From a virus, in IMG/VR virus record IMGVR_UViG_3300018048_000059, positions 1 to 23,911 of that record: a DNA stretch of 23,911 nucleotides. One strand, given 5' to 3'. The position numbers were made by a program, and so were the translations under genes. The number at the start of each line of letters is the position of its first letter. The first letter of the stretch is position 1. Under the pieces are notes generated by a model. That model ran no database searches, was not told the DNA's origin, and saw nothing but the letters and a program-made list of their open reading frames with translations. Positions 6,062 through 15,550 of this stretch are shown here, one piece after another.

Positions 6062-8644
6062 CTAAAAACCTGTAAATTGTTGCGATGGTTTAGTCAATAA
6101 AAACTCCTGATTGTAGTCTTTTTCCATTCTTTTCTCCATTCTCTTTAATACACCTGGATTCATAGTCTCCATCATTTGATATCCAATAAGATAATCAAAT
6201 GCTGTTTTAGTATAGAACAGGTTTAAGAAAGGTATATTGGTAGATATCACTCGATACGCTTGTCGTGCAGCTTTATCACCTTCACCACTAACTCCGTATT
6301 TAATTCCTTGCAACACATCAAATGCACTTAATGGGACTGGGCCAAGCATACTTGCTGCAATGTCTGCACCACTTCTTGTTTCCTGGAATAACACATCACC
6401 ATATATACCCAAACCACCACCTTGTAAAAATGCGGCTGTCCATGTTTTAGCTTTTAATGGATCACGTGCAGATCGGCCTTTGAGTATGTCTTTAGCAGTC
6501 ATGGATACATATCCAAGTAAAGCAGATGTTACTAACACTGAAGACACACCACTAATTGCTCTAGCTTTATTGCCCGCTCTCCAGAATGATGCTTCTCTAG
6601 ATAATGTTTTGTATACAATAGACATTGGGAATGCTTTAAACTGTCCGATAAAACGAATAGCCTCACCAAGGTATGTACCCGCTAACAATCCTTGAGTCAT
6701 CTTTGCTTTAATCTTTGCATCTGGTTCAATCACAGCGTAAGTAGACCTATCTAATAACATACCAGACACAGATGATTTAAACTTTTCTTTGATGATTCTA
6801 ATCTCACGTTCACTTGCCTGTTTCAATCCAGCAATATTTAATGCTTGTTGATCAGTAATATTATCTAAGTTTCTAATGCTAATAAACTCTTTGCCATCAG
6901 CAGATCTTTCCATAGCGACTGATCGAATAACATCCCAGCGTGCTGCATCAATGTTATATTGATTGAATAGATTCTTTAATGATGGATTTAATTGATCAAA
7001 CTGGAGGTTCTTTTGTTTAGCAAAGTAATTTGCCATGCTTAACATTGCACCTTCTTTGAGAGTATTAGTCCACCAAGATAGTAAGTTGTATTTAAAGAAT
7101 GTTCTTTGGACATTCGTCCAACCTTTAGATAAGTTATCACCAACCTGGAATCGTCCTGATATGTCATATATGGTATTGTCAGCCATAAAGCCTAAAGCTT
7201 CTGCAATCTCTTTCTTATCTTTACTGCTTTTTAATCTGAACAACGATCCTAATGCTTCAGCCATACCACTCAAAAAACCTCGACCTTGGTATCTCATTTC
7301 AGCACCATACTGAGCTAAGTCAGATGCAGCACTAATGACAGCTCCACCAAGCTTAGCTGTACTAGCCACAGTACGAGCTATAGCTGACCATCTGGCTAAT
7401 GCAAATCCTTCAACAGAATAGATAGTACCATCAATAACGTCCATGTATTTCTTGTATTGACCACTAGATACTTTACCAGCATCTTTACCTTGCTGGGCCA
7501 TACGTGTTGCTACAGCTTTTCTAATCTTCTCAAAGTTCTGTGCGGGCTTGGTTCCTAATGTATCCATAATACCAATGTTACGACCAGCAGTTGTTAAGCC
7601 AGAAAAGAATGATTCATTCAAGTTACCAACACCAAACATTTCATTATATTCAAACCAACTGTCTGCATCTTTAAAGTGTAAGACTCGTTTCATCTCTGCT
7701 GATTTAGCAACGTTTTTTGTTGGCCTTGCACCAAAAGTAAACTCAGCACCATTAGATTTTAAGCTTTCATTACGCACAAGAGAGTTGTATGCAAACAACA
7801 TAAACTCATCAATGTTGTCTGTATCAGCAAATGTTCTATCTTTATCTAATTTATCCATAACAAAATCCTTCCAGGCAGCAAAGTTCTTGTTATAGTTTTG
7901 ATCGTATTTATTAGCTAATGCTGGATCTGTCGGTACATCTTGTTTGCCTAATACCTTTGCTGCATCACGCACAAGATATGGATCATGAGATTGTCTGACC
8001 ACATAACCCCAAAGTTTAGGAATGTTTGCACCACGATCATTAAGTTGTTGCCTGACCATCTCAGAGTATTCATGCATAATCGTTGCAATCTTTACAATCT
8101 CTGGATTCTTTTCTGTGACTTTCGGTTTAACTCCAGCATCGGCTTCTGCTTTAGTCGGTTGTTGTGCTAATTCATACCATGTTCTAGCAATTCTTAATTG
8201 AGTATTTCTGTCGGCATTAGCAAATAACTTCTCTACACCAGCATCTCTAAGCTTTTTAGGAAATCCATTAATCAATTGATTGACTGCCGCATGCTGTTGA
8301 ACTGCTGCTGAGGCCCTAGCCCCTTTCTTCTGATCAGTTGAGCCAACCAGAATCGCTGTTAATCCTTCTTGTGGATTGTCTGGAAACTCATCTAACACGT
8401 AATCAACTAACTCTCTTCCTTTGATTTCATCTTCAATAGCATTACGTTTATTGATTTTACGTTGTAATACAATCTGAGCTTGTACGTCTTTAGCAACTTT
8501 ATCAACGTTAATTTCATCAATGCTACTTAGTTTAAGCTCAGCTTGTGCGATCTTAATTTGATTCAGAATCTCATCTTTTTCAACAAAGCCGATAGATGAC
8601 TTGTCTAGTAACTTTTCAACTCTTAATAAACATTTATCTGCCAT
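6062..8644 (-). CDS. Internal virion protein, C-terminal gp16-like part (860 aa)
   Basis: A large mostly helical protein in the position of T7 gp16, the DNA-ejection protein that forms a channel across the cell envelope. The N-terminal third is charged and helical (VEKLLDKSSIGFVEKDEIL). The middle has an alanine-rich amphipathic region (ARWSAIARTVASTAKLGGAV). Near residue 700 there is a strong hydrophobic segment (VSSVLVTSALLGYV). The C-terminus carries NLFYTKTAFDYLIGYQMMET followed by MNPGVLKRMEKRM, a motif I recall at the C-terminus of ejection proteins in other podoviruses. With the 403-residue protein upstream it totals 1263 residues, near the 1318 of T7 gp16, so the pair may be a split gp16. 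No transglycosylase motif is visible. The start at 8644 lies one base after the upstream stop (TAAGATG), with GGAAG as the ribosome binding site. Confidence 0.75.
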   Translation of the reverse strand: MADKCLLRVEKLLDKSSIGFVEKDEILNQIKIAQAELKLSSIDEINVDKVAKDVQAQIVLQRKINKRNAIEDEIKGRELVDYVLDEFPDNPQEGLTAILVGSTDQKKGARASAAVQQHAAVNQLINGFPKKLRDAGVEKLFANADRNTQLRIARTWYELAQQPTKAEADAGVKPKVTEKNPEIVKIATIMHEYSEMVRQQLNDRGANIPKLWGYVVRQSHDPYLVRDAAKVLGKQDVPTDPALANKYDQNYNKNFAAWKDFVMDKLDKDRTFADTDNIDEFMLFAYNSLVRNESLKSNGAEFTFGARPTKNVAKSAEMKRVLHFKDADSWFEYNEMFGVGNLNESFFSGLTTAGRNIGIMDTLGTKPAQNFEKIRKAVATRMAQQGKDAGKVSSGQYKKYMDVIDGTIYSVEGFALARWSAIARTVASTAKLGGAVISAASDLAQYGAEMRYQGRGFLSGMAEALGSLFRLKSSKDKKEIAEALGFMADNTIYDISGRFQVGDNLSKGWTNVQRTFFKYNLLSWWTNTLKEGAMLSMANYFAKQKNLQFDQLNPSLKNLFNQYNIDAARWDVIRSVAMERSADGKEFISIRNLDNITDQQALNIAGLKQASEREIRIIKEKFKSSVSGMLLDRSTYAVIEPDAKIKAKMTQGLLAGTYLGEAIRFIGQFKAFPMSIVYKTLSREASFWRAGNKARAISGVSSVLVTSALLGYVSMTAKDILKGRSARDPLKAKTWTAAFLQGGGLGIYGDVLFQETRSGADIAASMLGPVPLSAFDVLQGIKYGVSGEGDKAARQAYRVISTNIPFLNLFYTKTAFDYLIGYQMMETMNPGVLKRMEKRMEKDYNQEFLLTKPSQQFTGF

Positions 8645-8645
8645 C

Positions 8646-9857
8646 TTATCTTCCGTTTAAACAATTGGTTAAATCTTTAATTGCTGCTTCTAAATCAGTA
8701 GACTTAGCTTGTGCTTCATCAAGTGCTTCTGATGCGGCTTGAATCTCTTTTGCATCTTCATCAAATCTTAACTCTGGACGTGCTTGACGTTTCTCTTCTA
8801 GTCTCTTCGTTAAGTTTTCTATTTCAATATCAAAGTCTGATTCTGTTTTATTGACTGTATTATTAACAGCAGTTTTTTCTTGTTGGTCAATCTTTGTTTT
8901 TTCTGGTTTAACTCTGTTATTTGGTTTAGCAGAAGTATCAGATGATTGTTTTAATGTAGAGTCAGCATCTACAATCGGTGATACATCAACTTCCTTTTCT
9001 AACAACAAGTCATTCAATGATTTTTCAAGCAATGTTTTTCTAGTCAGCGGATCAGTTCTTTCTAGATCTCTCATGACAGCAGAGTTTTCTGGATAGTATG
9101 CTTTATATAGATTGATCTCAGCATCTCTTAAGTTAGGTGAATCTATACCTAATTCCTCTCTGGCTCGTCTTACCTTTGCTTTAAACTCTGTTCTAATCGC
9201 AAGATCTGATAGTTTTCCAGAAGCTACATGTAATCCACCACCAAGGATTGATCCGAAGGTAATGTTTAAAAAACTATCTGCTAATCCATAATCTGCTTGT
9301 AATTCACTTGCGGCTAATGCAACAATAGGTTCTACAACTGCGGCACCGACAGCACCTTCTATTACACCTTTAGCAAACCTAGCTCGAGTAAATCCTTGCT
9401 TGGCTACCATTTGTGCCATACGTGCTTGACCAACAACTGGAATAAATGCTGATGCTACGTTAATAGGATCTAGCATACTTACACCTAAACCTACTGCAAA
9501 CTTAGCTACACCAACACCAAAACCTTGTGGGCCTCGTGCAATAATAGCTTGTCTTTCACGTTCTGCTTGCTTCTCTTCAACCATTAAGTCAACAACAGAT
9601 TGGTATTCATCTTCTTCAAATGATAAGCCTAGCTCACCATATTCTTTATTGAGTTGATCTTTAGGAACAAGAGGGCTATTCTCATTTTGTTTTGCACGTT
9701 GTAATTCAATTAATGTTTGTGTAGATTCTAGTGGATTTCTTGCCCATGTCTCTTTAGCGGTTGCTTTTAAAACATCACCAAGGCCTACAATATATTGATC
9801 ATAACCAGATTCTTGTACTGATGTATTAATCTCAAGACCAAATCCTATTTGAGCCAT
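8646..9857 (-). CDS. Internal virion protein, N-terminal gp16-like part (403 aa)
   Basis: A 403-residue protein with two glycine/alanine-rich hydrophobic stretches, about 112-142 (GVGVAKFAVGLGVSMLDPIN) and 164-214 (GVIEGAVGAAVVEPIVALAA). Such segments suit insertion in the host membrane during ejection. From about 340 to the end there is a long charged coiled coil (KRLEEKRQARPELRFDEDAK) joined by a low-complexity, lysine- and serine-rich linker (about 290-335). It lies between the gp15-like and the 860-residue proteins, and is probably one of the ejected core proteins. The separate start and stop make it a distinct polypeptide; the neighbouring frame begins one base after its stop. The function is inferred from order and composition rather than from a recognised domain. 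Confidence 0.7.
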   Translation of the reverse strand: MAQIGFGLEINTSVQESGYDQYIVGLGDVLKATAKETWARNPLESTQTLIELQRAKQNENSPLVPKDQLNKEYGELGLSFEEDEYQSVVDLMVEEKQAERERQAIIARGPQGFGVGVAKFAVGLGVSMLDPINVASAFIPVVGQARMAQMVAKQGFTRARFAKGVIEGAVGAAVVEPIVALAASELQADYGLADSFLNITFGSILGGGLHVASGKLSDLAIRTEFKAKVRRAREELGIDSPNLRDAEINLYKAYYPENSAVMRDLERTDPLTRKTLLEKSLNDLLLEKEVDVSPIVDADSTLKQSSDTSAKPNNRVKPEKTKIDQQEKTAVNNTVNKTESDFDIEIENLTKRLEEKRQARPELRFDEDAKEIQAASEALDEAQAKSTDLEAAIKDLTNCLNGR

Positions 9858-9858
9858 A

Positions 9859-12258
9859 TTAATCCTCTAAGCCAAAGACTCGCTTGCCTCTAGCTTTTTT
9901 CTCTTCTAGAATTCTCAGTTCATCGGCTGGCATAGTTAATCTTTTTTGCGCCTGTTTCTTACGCCCTATTCTTTCAATTACTGTTTCGCCTTTTGGAACT
10001 GTAATGTCTATGTTAGTAAATGGTACAACCATGCTTGCATCGTCAAATTTAAATGTTAAGAAATTACCATTTGCATTTTGTATCGGACCAAAAGAACCAT
10101 CAGCCATAGTAATACCATAGATTAATCCAGTACCATCAGCAGTGTTTTGCCACTTACCATTCTCTACCATTTGAGTTCTAAACTCTAAATCACGCTCTTT
10201 CTCATCTACAATATTTAGAAATGAGCCAAATGGGACTGCATTAAAATCTGCTAAATGAATATCTTTAATACGCTCTGCTTTGGCAATAATATTATCTGGG
10301 TCAATCTCTTTACTATTATATTTTGTAGGAACATAATAAGTATCTTTAAGTTGAAAAGTTTTTGTTAATGTTCCAGCTGCGTCTTTAACAGAATTACTTA
10401 ATGATTTACCTGATTGCATTTCACTAATGGCTAAGTAAGTTAATGCATCTTTAATATTATCTAATTTTTGTGTTGCAATACTTTTATTCATTGGATTTTG
10501 TAACATAACAACATTGTCAAAAGCTGCAAGTTGATTAGCAATTTCTCTACGAATTTCAATATATGTAGTATTTTTTTCTTTAGCTACGGTTATTAAGCGT
10601 TTTTGTTCTTCCTCATCATCAAAGCTCATAAACTTAGCAGTTAATGTTGGATTGCTAAAATAAGATGATAATTCCGCAGTTGTAGGTAAGCCGCCTTGAA
10701 CTAATTGAACTAACGCAGCTGAGTTATCTGCACCAAACTGGTCATCTAATACTTGTAACATAGCTATTCTAGTTTGAGCATCAGAGAGTTTGTATGTATT
10801 TACAAATGCATTAACCTCATCTTTAGTAAATAACAGCATATCTTTATCAAGATCGCTAATACCATACTTGTCAGCATTGCGTTCTACTAGTTGCTTTCTT
10901 GCTAGAACTTTGTTTGCCAAATCAGGATCATTTAAATTTAACTCTTCAAAGTTTCCATCACGCTTGCCTATTAAGCCAACAGGATCATTTTTTAAAGCAA
11001 CAACCATATTTTTTACATACGGTTCTAATATGCTTAATCTTTGATTTTGATCTATTGTTAAGTCTTTATTAGGATCAATTTTTATTGCTAATAATTCATC
11101 TCGCTCTGCTGCTAATTCAGGTAAACTTGTTTTATTAAGCTGTTCAATTTGAGTTGATTGTTTAACCATAAGATCAATTTGGTCTATCAAATCAGATCCA
11201 GGCCCAACTAGCGCATACATTTCTTTAATTTTAGCTGGAGGAATACGCTGACCTTCTGCCAAATAATTATCATTAATTAATCTTAATTCTCTTTGTGCGA
11301 TCTTGTCTCGAGCTGCAATCTCTGAGTTAATATATGACAGTTCATTGTTAATTAACTTTGCAAATCTATCTTTATCTGTAGACTGCATGTAATAACTTGC
11401 TTCAGATGATTTATCTTTTGGTAATGCATTTAAAACTTCTAAGATACTTTTGCCTCTGTATTTTTGTGCAATAGCTTTTGCATGATGGCCATCATCAATA
11501 AACTGTAATCCATCAGCTAATTGTTGCGCTAATTTTACTTGTTGACGTGTACCGCTAAATGACATGTCTCTTGCCATTTGCTGGATAACATCTTTGTATT
11601 GTTGTTTTTGTTCTAATGTGGCATTAGGATAAGCAAGTAAAAAGTTTTGATAATCACGTTCTACATTGACTTTCATCAACTCAGCATTAAATACACGCTT
11701 TTCTTCTTCTTGATTACGTATTAATGTATCTGCTTGATTAAGATAGTTACGTGCAGATGCAGTTGCTTGTGCGCCATAACCTTCAGCAATTTTAGGATTA
11801 ATCCCACTTAAAAACTCAACATGAGCAGAAATAGGCTCTTGTAATTTTTGTAAAACTTGGCCTTGATTAGTAATCTTTCCGAGACGCACTTGCTCTAAAA
11901 TATCTGCACTAGTTTGATCTAACTCTAGTCTTAACTCTCCAGCAATTTGTTGACTTAAAACGTCCTTAATTGCATCATTATAAGTTTTACCACCTTTTAA
12001 AAACTCATCAATTGGATTACCACCCGTTTGACGTGCTTGATCTATTTGTTCTTTTGTAATTGGATTAGCAATAGCATCTTTAACTGCTTGTTCACTTGCA
12101 TAAACATTTGCTTGTTCAAGAAATTTTGTACCAGCAGAAGTTAAAAATCTATCAAGACGTTCATTTGCTGCAAGTGATTCTTGAATAGGTGCATTAGTAA
12201 ATTGTTGCATGCCAGTCATTGTAATGCCAGATGACTGATATTGTTTTAACTTGCCCAT
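9859..12258 (-). CDS. Internal virion protein, T7 gp15-like (799 aa)
   Basis: A 799-residue, almost entirely helical protein rich in Q, A, L, K and D, without membrane segments. Length and position (after the gp14-like protein, before the gp16-like pair) match T7 gp15 (747 residues), which forms the internal core and, after ejection, the periplasmic tube with gp16. Typical stretches are AQQLADGLQFIDDGHHAKAI and ERDYQNFLLAYPNATLEQKQ. The C-terminal part is less helical (FNAVPFGSFLNIVDEKERDL), followed by a basic tail (RIGRKKQAQKRLTMPADE). The start at 12258 overlaps the end of the upstream gene by 13 bases, pointing to coupled translation. No catalytic motif is seen. Confidence 0.8.
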   Translation of the reverse strand: MGKLKQYQSSGITMTGMQQFTNAPIQESLAANERLDRFLTSAGTKFLEQANVYASEQAVKDAIANPITKEQIDQARQTGGNPIDEFLKGGKTYNDAIKDVLSQQIAGELRLELDQTSADILEQVRLGKITNQGQVLQKLQEPISAHVEFLSGINPKIAEGYGAQATASARNYLNQADTLIRNQEEEKRVFNAELMKVNVERDYQNFLLAYPNATLEQKQQYKDVIQQMARDMSFSGTRQQVKLAQQLADGLQFIDDGHHAKAIAQKYRGKSILEVLNALPKDKSSEASYYMQSTDKDRFAKLINNELSYINSEIAARDKIAQRELRLINDNYLAEGQRIPPAKIKEMYALVGPGSDLIDQIDLMVKQSTQIEQLNKTSLPELAAERDELLAIKIDPNKDLTIDQNQRLSILEPYVKNMVVALKNDPVGLIGKRDGNFEELNLNDPDLANKVLARKQLVERNADKYGISDLDKDMLLFTKDEVNAFVNTYKLSDAQTRIAMLQVLDDQFGADNSAALVQLVQGGLPTTAELSSYFSNPTLTAKFMSFDDEEEQKRLITVAKEKNTTYIEIRREIANQLAAFDNVVMLQNPMNKSIATQKLDNIKDALTYLAISEMQSGKSLSNSVKDAAGTLTKTFQLKDTYYVPTKYNSKEIDPDNIIAKAERIKDIHLADFNAVPFGSFLNIVDEKERDLEFRTQMVENGKWQNTADGTGLIYGITMADGSFGPIQNANGNFLTFKFDDASMVVPFTNIDITVPKGETVIERIGRKKQAQKRLTMPADELRILEEKKARGKRVFGLED

Positions 12259-12902
12259 GTTGGAACCTTCGTTTGATTGTAAATACTATACGCATTGCCA
12301 ATGTGATATAGAGCGTCAAATTTAGAACCATTGACAGCTTGATCAGCAGCAGCATTAAGTAATGAATATTGCGCATCTTCAAACAATTCAGATGACATAC
12401 TACTAAATTCTAACGCACTTAAATCACGTAAATAACGTTCTTCATTTTTCTTTGTGACAAGCTTTACTGAACCATCTAATCCATTGACACCCGCTGCAAA
12501 CCCTGTAGCTAAAACACTTGCATTAGTTGCAATTAATTCGCGTGTTTTATCGTTAGCTGCTCTTAATATATTAAGCCTGTTAATTTCTTGATCTACACGC
12601 ATCTGTTCTGCTTGCAGTTGATATTGTTGCTCAATATACTGGCCACGATTGTATGCGCCTACGGCTTGCAATCCTGAAAATCCAGCTGATATTAATCCAG
12701 AATATTTGTTATACAGATCAAAGGCTGTGCCAAATCCAGCTAACAATCCGCCACCGCCAGGTGAAAGAATTGCTGGGTTCATCATCATAGACGCACCAAC
12801 ACTAGCAATAGGTGCAGATATAGCGGCTACTGTTCCAGCTGTAGCTGCTGCGCCTCCCATTCCTGTCATCGTTGCCCCAGCGAAGGGTACTGCTGCTCCC
12901 AT
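12246..12902 (-). CDS. Internal virion protein, T7 gp14-like (218 aa)
   Basis: A 218-residue protein with a long N-terminal glycine/alanine/methionine-rich hydrophobic region (about 1-85, e.g. GATMTGMGGAAATAGTVAAI). A helical domain follows (YIEQQYQLQAEQMRVDQEIN, about 92-150), then a C-terminal stretch with SSMSSELFEDAQYSLLNAAA. T7 gp14 (196 residues) has the same size, place and layout. It is ejected first and forms a pore in the outer membrane, so the hydrophobic N-terminus fits that job. It lies between tail tubular B (ends 12905) and the gp15-like gene, which overlaps its 3' end by 13 bases. Confidence 0.8.
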   Translation of the reverse strand: MGAAVPFAGATMTGMGGAAATAGTVAAISAPIASVGASMMMNPAILSPGGGGLLAGFGTAFDLYNKYSGLISAGFSGLQAVGAYNRGQYIEQQYQLQAEQMRVDQEINRLNILRAANDKTRELIATNASVLATGFAAGVNGLDGSVKLVTKKNEERYLRDLSALEFSSMSSELFEDAQYSLLNAAADQAVNGSKFDALYHIGNAYSIYNQTKVPTWAS

Positions 12903-12904
12903 AA

Positions 12905-14869
12905 TTAAGTTCCTTGATGTGTTGCTACTTTATATTCTAAACCAAGCAATGTCATTTTTAATGGAGCAGATTGTGTAACTGTAATCTGTCCTTCATTGCT
13001 ATACCCAAGTATACCATGCAATACCTTTGTTCCTGTAAACTCTGGTACTGTATTATCTAATGCATTAATACCTAAGCTACGAATAGGTACTAAATTACCA
13101 TTAATGACAATATTTTGTGTTTCATATAACAATGCATTTACTTCTACAATACGTTTTTTAAATCCAATACGAGTTCCACCTACCACTCTTAAATCGATAG
13201 GCATAGTCTTGACTTCTACACTAATTGGTAAACCAACTTCACACGAAGTTGTTGGAGTATTAGTAAAAGTCACGGCACTATCAGCTGTCTGATCTTCCTC
13301 AACTAAACCATCTGACAGCACATTCACTGTGGAACCATCAATATGTGATGCATCCAAGCTTGCCACTGCTCCGCCTATAACTGCACTGTCAGTTAGTAGA
13401 TTTTCCACAAACACCTCAACATAGTATTTATCTGTACCATTATCATCCCGTTTAACAATAGTATAAATATCTGTAATATCCACACCTACATCTAAATAGC
13501 TACCTACTGTGGTAAATTCAGATGCAGCAATAACGTTTTGTGATCGTAATAAAGAGAACACGGCCATTGAGCCATCATCTTCATTAACAATAAATAGTAA
13601 ATCATTTTCATCAGTATTTACTGCACGACGCAAGTCCATGCGTTTTGGACCTTTCAGTAAATGACCAGACAGTAATGAGATTTTAGAAGTGACATAAGTT
13701 AAGAATGTATCAGAGTATGCAATCTCAGCTAATTGTTTACCTTGTCTTTGTATAAATAACACACCAGATTCTAGCTGTTTGACACGCACACCTTCTTTGA
13801 TACCATTTCTTGATGTATTGGATACAAAAAAACTTGTTGGCGTAATCGGTGTTAAACCTTCTTGAATAACAGCGAACTCACCACCTGATGTAAATATTTG
13901 TAGATCTCTACCGCTAATAAGATCAATGATAGCATTAAAAGTATTAGTATCGAGAGTAGCCTCAACAGCATCATCATCTAATCCTTCTACTGGTTCAAAA
14001 TCAAAAAACAATCCTACTTTAGATCCCCATATTGTTGATGGTCTTGATTTAGACCCACCAAAGAATAATCGACCTTGATGGAAAGTCACAGATCTTGGCC
14101 ATCCTTTTGATGCTGACCATACATCTTCATAACCTGTTTCTAGTTCCCAGTCACCTGAAGCAATTGCTGTTGTTCCAAAAAATGGAAACTCTGTGACTAC
14201 ATTGACTTTTGTTGCACTAACATATTCAACAATTCTAGCTCTACCTTGCGGTTCAGCATTAATATATTGTCCAACATGAGCTGCTGTAAATACTGATGTG
14301 CTGGCAGTGAGCGTTACTTTTCCTGTTACATCACTAGGAGTTAACGTAGCAGCTGGATTGCTTGTTGATAAAGTAAAAGCATATTGTGGAATAGAGTTAA
14401 ATGGAATATCAGAAATAGACCAACTCGTGTCACTTGTTCTGGTAATTCTTTTTGGAGCCATATCTTCGTCTACAACAATCAATGTATCTGCTGACTGTGT
14501 AAAACACATTGCATTTAATCTAGCACTTGCAATAGTGGTTGTTAGGTAATTATCACCTGATCCATTAATATCGGTTTGCAATACTTTATTCTTAAAAATA
14601 TACATGCGATTGTTGGTAAAAGCCAACATATAACTATCGCTAACTGAAAATTCAAAATGCACAAGACGTACACCATTTTCTGGACTGCCACCTAGTTCAG
14701 CTAAAAACTTACTTCCTGGCCTACGATGCACGCCACCTTGTGGTTGACATATAACATTGCGAGCTGTTTGCAAGCCATTTTTGTATGAATCTAAATCAAT
14801 ACGAGAACGTACTAGTGGATCTAACTCTCCACTGGTAAAGTTTGTTTGAATATCAACAAACCTAGCCAT
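12905..14869 (-). CDS. Tail tubular protein B (T7 gp12-like nozzle)
   Basis: A 654-residue, beta-rich structural protein. The N-terminus is diagnostic: FTSGELDPLVRSRIDLDSYK, then GLQTARNVICQPQGGVHRRP. It matches the start of T7 gp12 and of podovirus stabilisation proteins, where the 'GEL.P...gR.D...Y..g...a.N......Gg..rRpG' pattern is conserved. A GW-R...F-x-QGRLFF-G motif occurs mid-protein (WPRSVTFHQGRLFFGGSKSR), also typical. Hexamers form the nozzle below the tail ring. It is shorter than T7 gp12 (794 residues), consistent with loss of peripheral domains. Its ATG at 14869 shares the A of the upstream TAA stop (TAATG), so translation is coupled to tail tubular A. Confidence 0.93.
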   Translation of the reverse strand: MARFVDIQTNFTSGELDPLVRSRIDLDSYKNGLQTARNVICQPQGGVHRRPGSKFLAELGGSPENGVRLVHFEFSVSDSYMLAFTNNRMYIFKNKVLQTDINGSGDNYLTTTIASARLNAMCFTQSADTLIVVDEDMAPKRITRTSDTSWSISDIPFNSIPQYAFTLSTSNPAATLTPSDVTGKVTLTASTSVFTAAHVGQYINAEPQGRARIVEYVSATKVNVVTEFPFFGTTAIASGDWELETGYEDVWSASKGWPRSVTFHQGRLFFGGSKSRPSTIWGSKVGLFFDFEPVEGLDDDAVEATLDTNTFNAIIDLISGRDLQIFTSGGEFAVIQEGLTPITPTSFFVSNTSRNGIKEGVRVKQLESGVLFIQRQGKQLAEIAYSDTFLTYVTSKISLLSGHLLKGPKRMDLRRAVNTDENDLLFIVNEDDGSMAVFSLLRSQNVIAASEFTTVGSYLDVGVDITDIYTIVKRDDNGTDKYYVEVFVENLLTDSAVIGGAVASLDASHIDGSTVNVLSDGLVEEDQTADSAVTFTNTPTTSCEVGLPISVEVKTMPIDLRVVGGTRIGFKKRIVEVNALLYETQNIVINGNLVPIRSLGINALDNTVPEFTGTKVLHGILGYSNEGQITVTQSAPLKMTLLGLEYKVATHQGT

Positions 14870-15483
14870 TAATACCTCACATCAATTAATGAAAAATCTT
14901 GTATTGCATTTGTTGGATTGCCTTGGCCATCAATCCTCATTGCTTGTCTCATATAACCACCACGACCATTTTCACCTGGAGTACCTTCTGCAACTGTTCT
15001 CCAATATTCTGCACGATCAGGTTGATCAGTAATTGGCATAGCTAAATGCCAAGCCATTTCATATTTTAGTAATTGTACAAAGTAATGTGGTAATGCAAAT
15101 TCAGAAATATTATATTGATAATCTATATATACTTCTTCATAATCTGTTAATAATTTACTACCTATAAGACGATACTCTCTGCGTTTTGGTGAGCCTATCT
15201 CATCTGCATCATATACAGCATTAGGTCTCCCAATAATGTCAGAGGGTAGTTGATATTCATATTTGTATTCATTAGTTGGGGTAGTCACTAATCTTGCTAA
15301 TGCAGTTTTTTTGAATGAGAATGACCATGGATACATGGTTAATGTTCTAATTTTAATATCTGGATAAAGTCTAGAACAGATATTAGATTCATCTGTGCCT
15401 TCAGTAAATGATGATATAGGATTAGCACCAAGCATTAGTAATGCATCGGAACATATTTTGATATCGGTATCACCTGTAGCCAT
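14869..15483 (-). CDS. Tail tubular protein A (T7 gp11-like)
   Basis: A 204-residue adaptor/gatekeeper protein linking portal to nozzle; T7 gp11 has 196 residues. Recognisable features are the early ICSDALLMLGANPISSF (small helix then turn), RLYPDIKIRTLTMYPWSFSF (the conserved 'R.....Ld..pWsFa' segment of these tail-tube proteins) and YQLPSDIIGRPNAVY. A helical LPHYFVQLLKYEMAWHLAMP stretch and C-terminal RYWRT-like helices follow. The gene begins 68 bases after the capsid-associated gene, downstream of a strong hairpin, with an AAAGGAAAG ribosome binding site. Its stop overlaps the tail tubular B start. Confidence 0.92.
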   Translation of the reverse strand: MATGDTDIKICSDALLMLGANPISSFTEGTDESNICSRLYPDIKIRTLTMYPWSFSFKKTALARLVTTPTNEYKYEYQLPSDIIGRPNAVYDADEIGSPKRREYRLIGSKLLTDYEEVYIDYQYNISEFALPHYFVQLLKYEMAWHLAMPITDQPDRAEYWRTVAEGTPGENGRGGYMRQAMRIDGQGNPTNAIQDFSLIDVRY

Positions 15484-15507
15484 TTTCTTTCCTTTAAATG
15501 TGCAAAT

Positions 15508-15531
15508 AGGTAGGCACCGAAGTACCTACCT
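15508..15531 (-). terminator. UUCG-capped hairpin after the capsid genes
   Basis: On the minus strand AGGTAGGTAC-TTCG-GTGCCTACCT makes a ten-pair stem (one G-U) closed by a C(UUCG)G tetraloop, an exceptionally stable RNA cap. It sits 20 bases past the stop of the 93-residue gene and 25 bases before the tail tubular A start. The bases after it (ATTTGCACATTT) are only moderately T-rich. It may therefore be a partial terminator, like T7 T-phi after gene 10, or an mRNA-stabilising/processing element that raises capsid mRNA over tail mRNA. Confidence 0.7.
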
Positions 15532-15550
15532 TTCTGCAATATATTACAAC

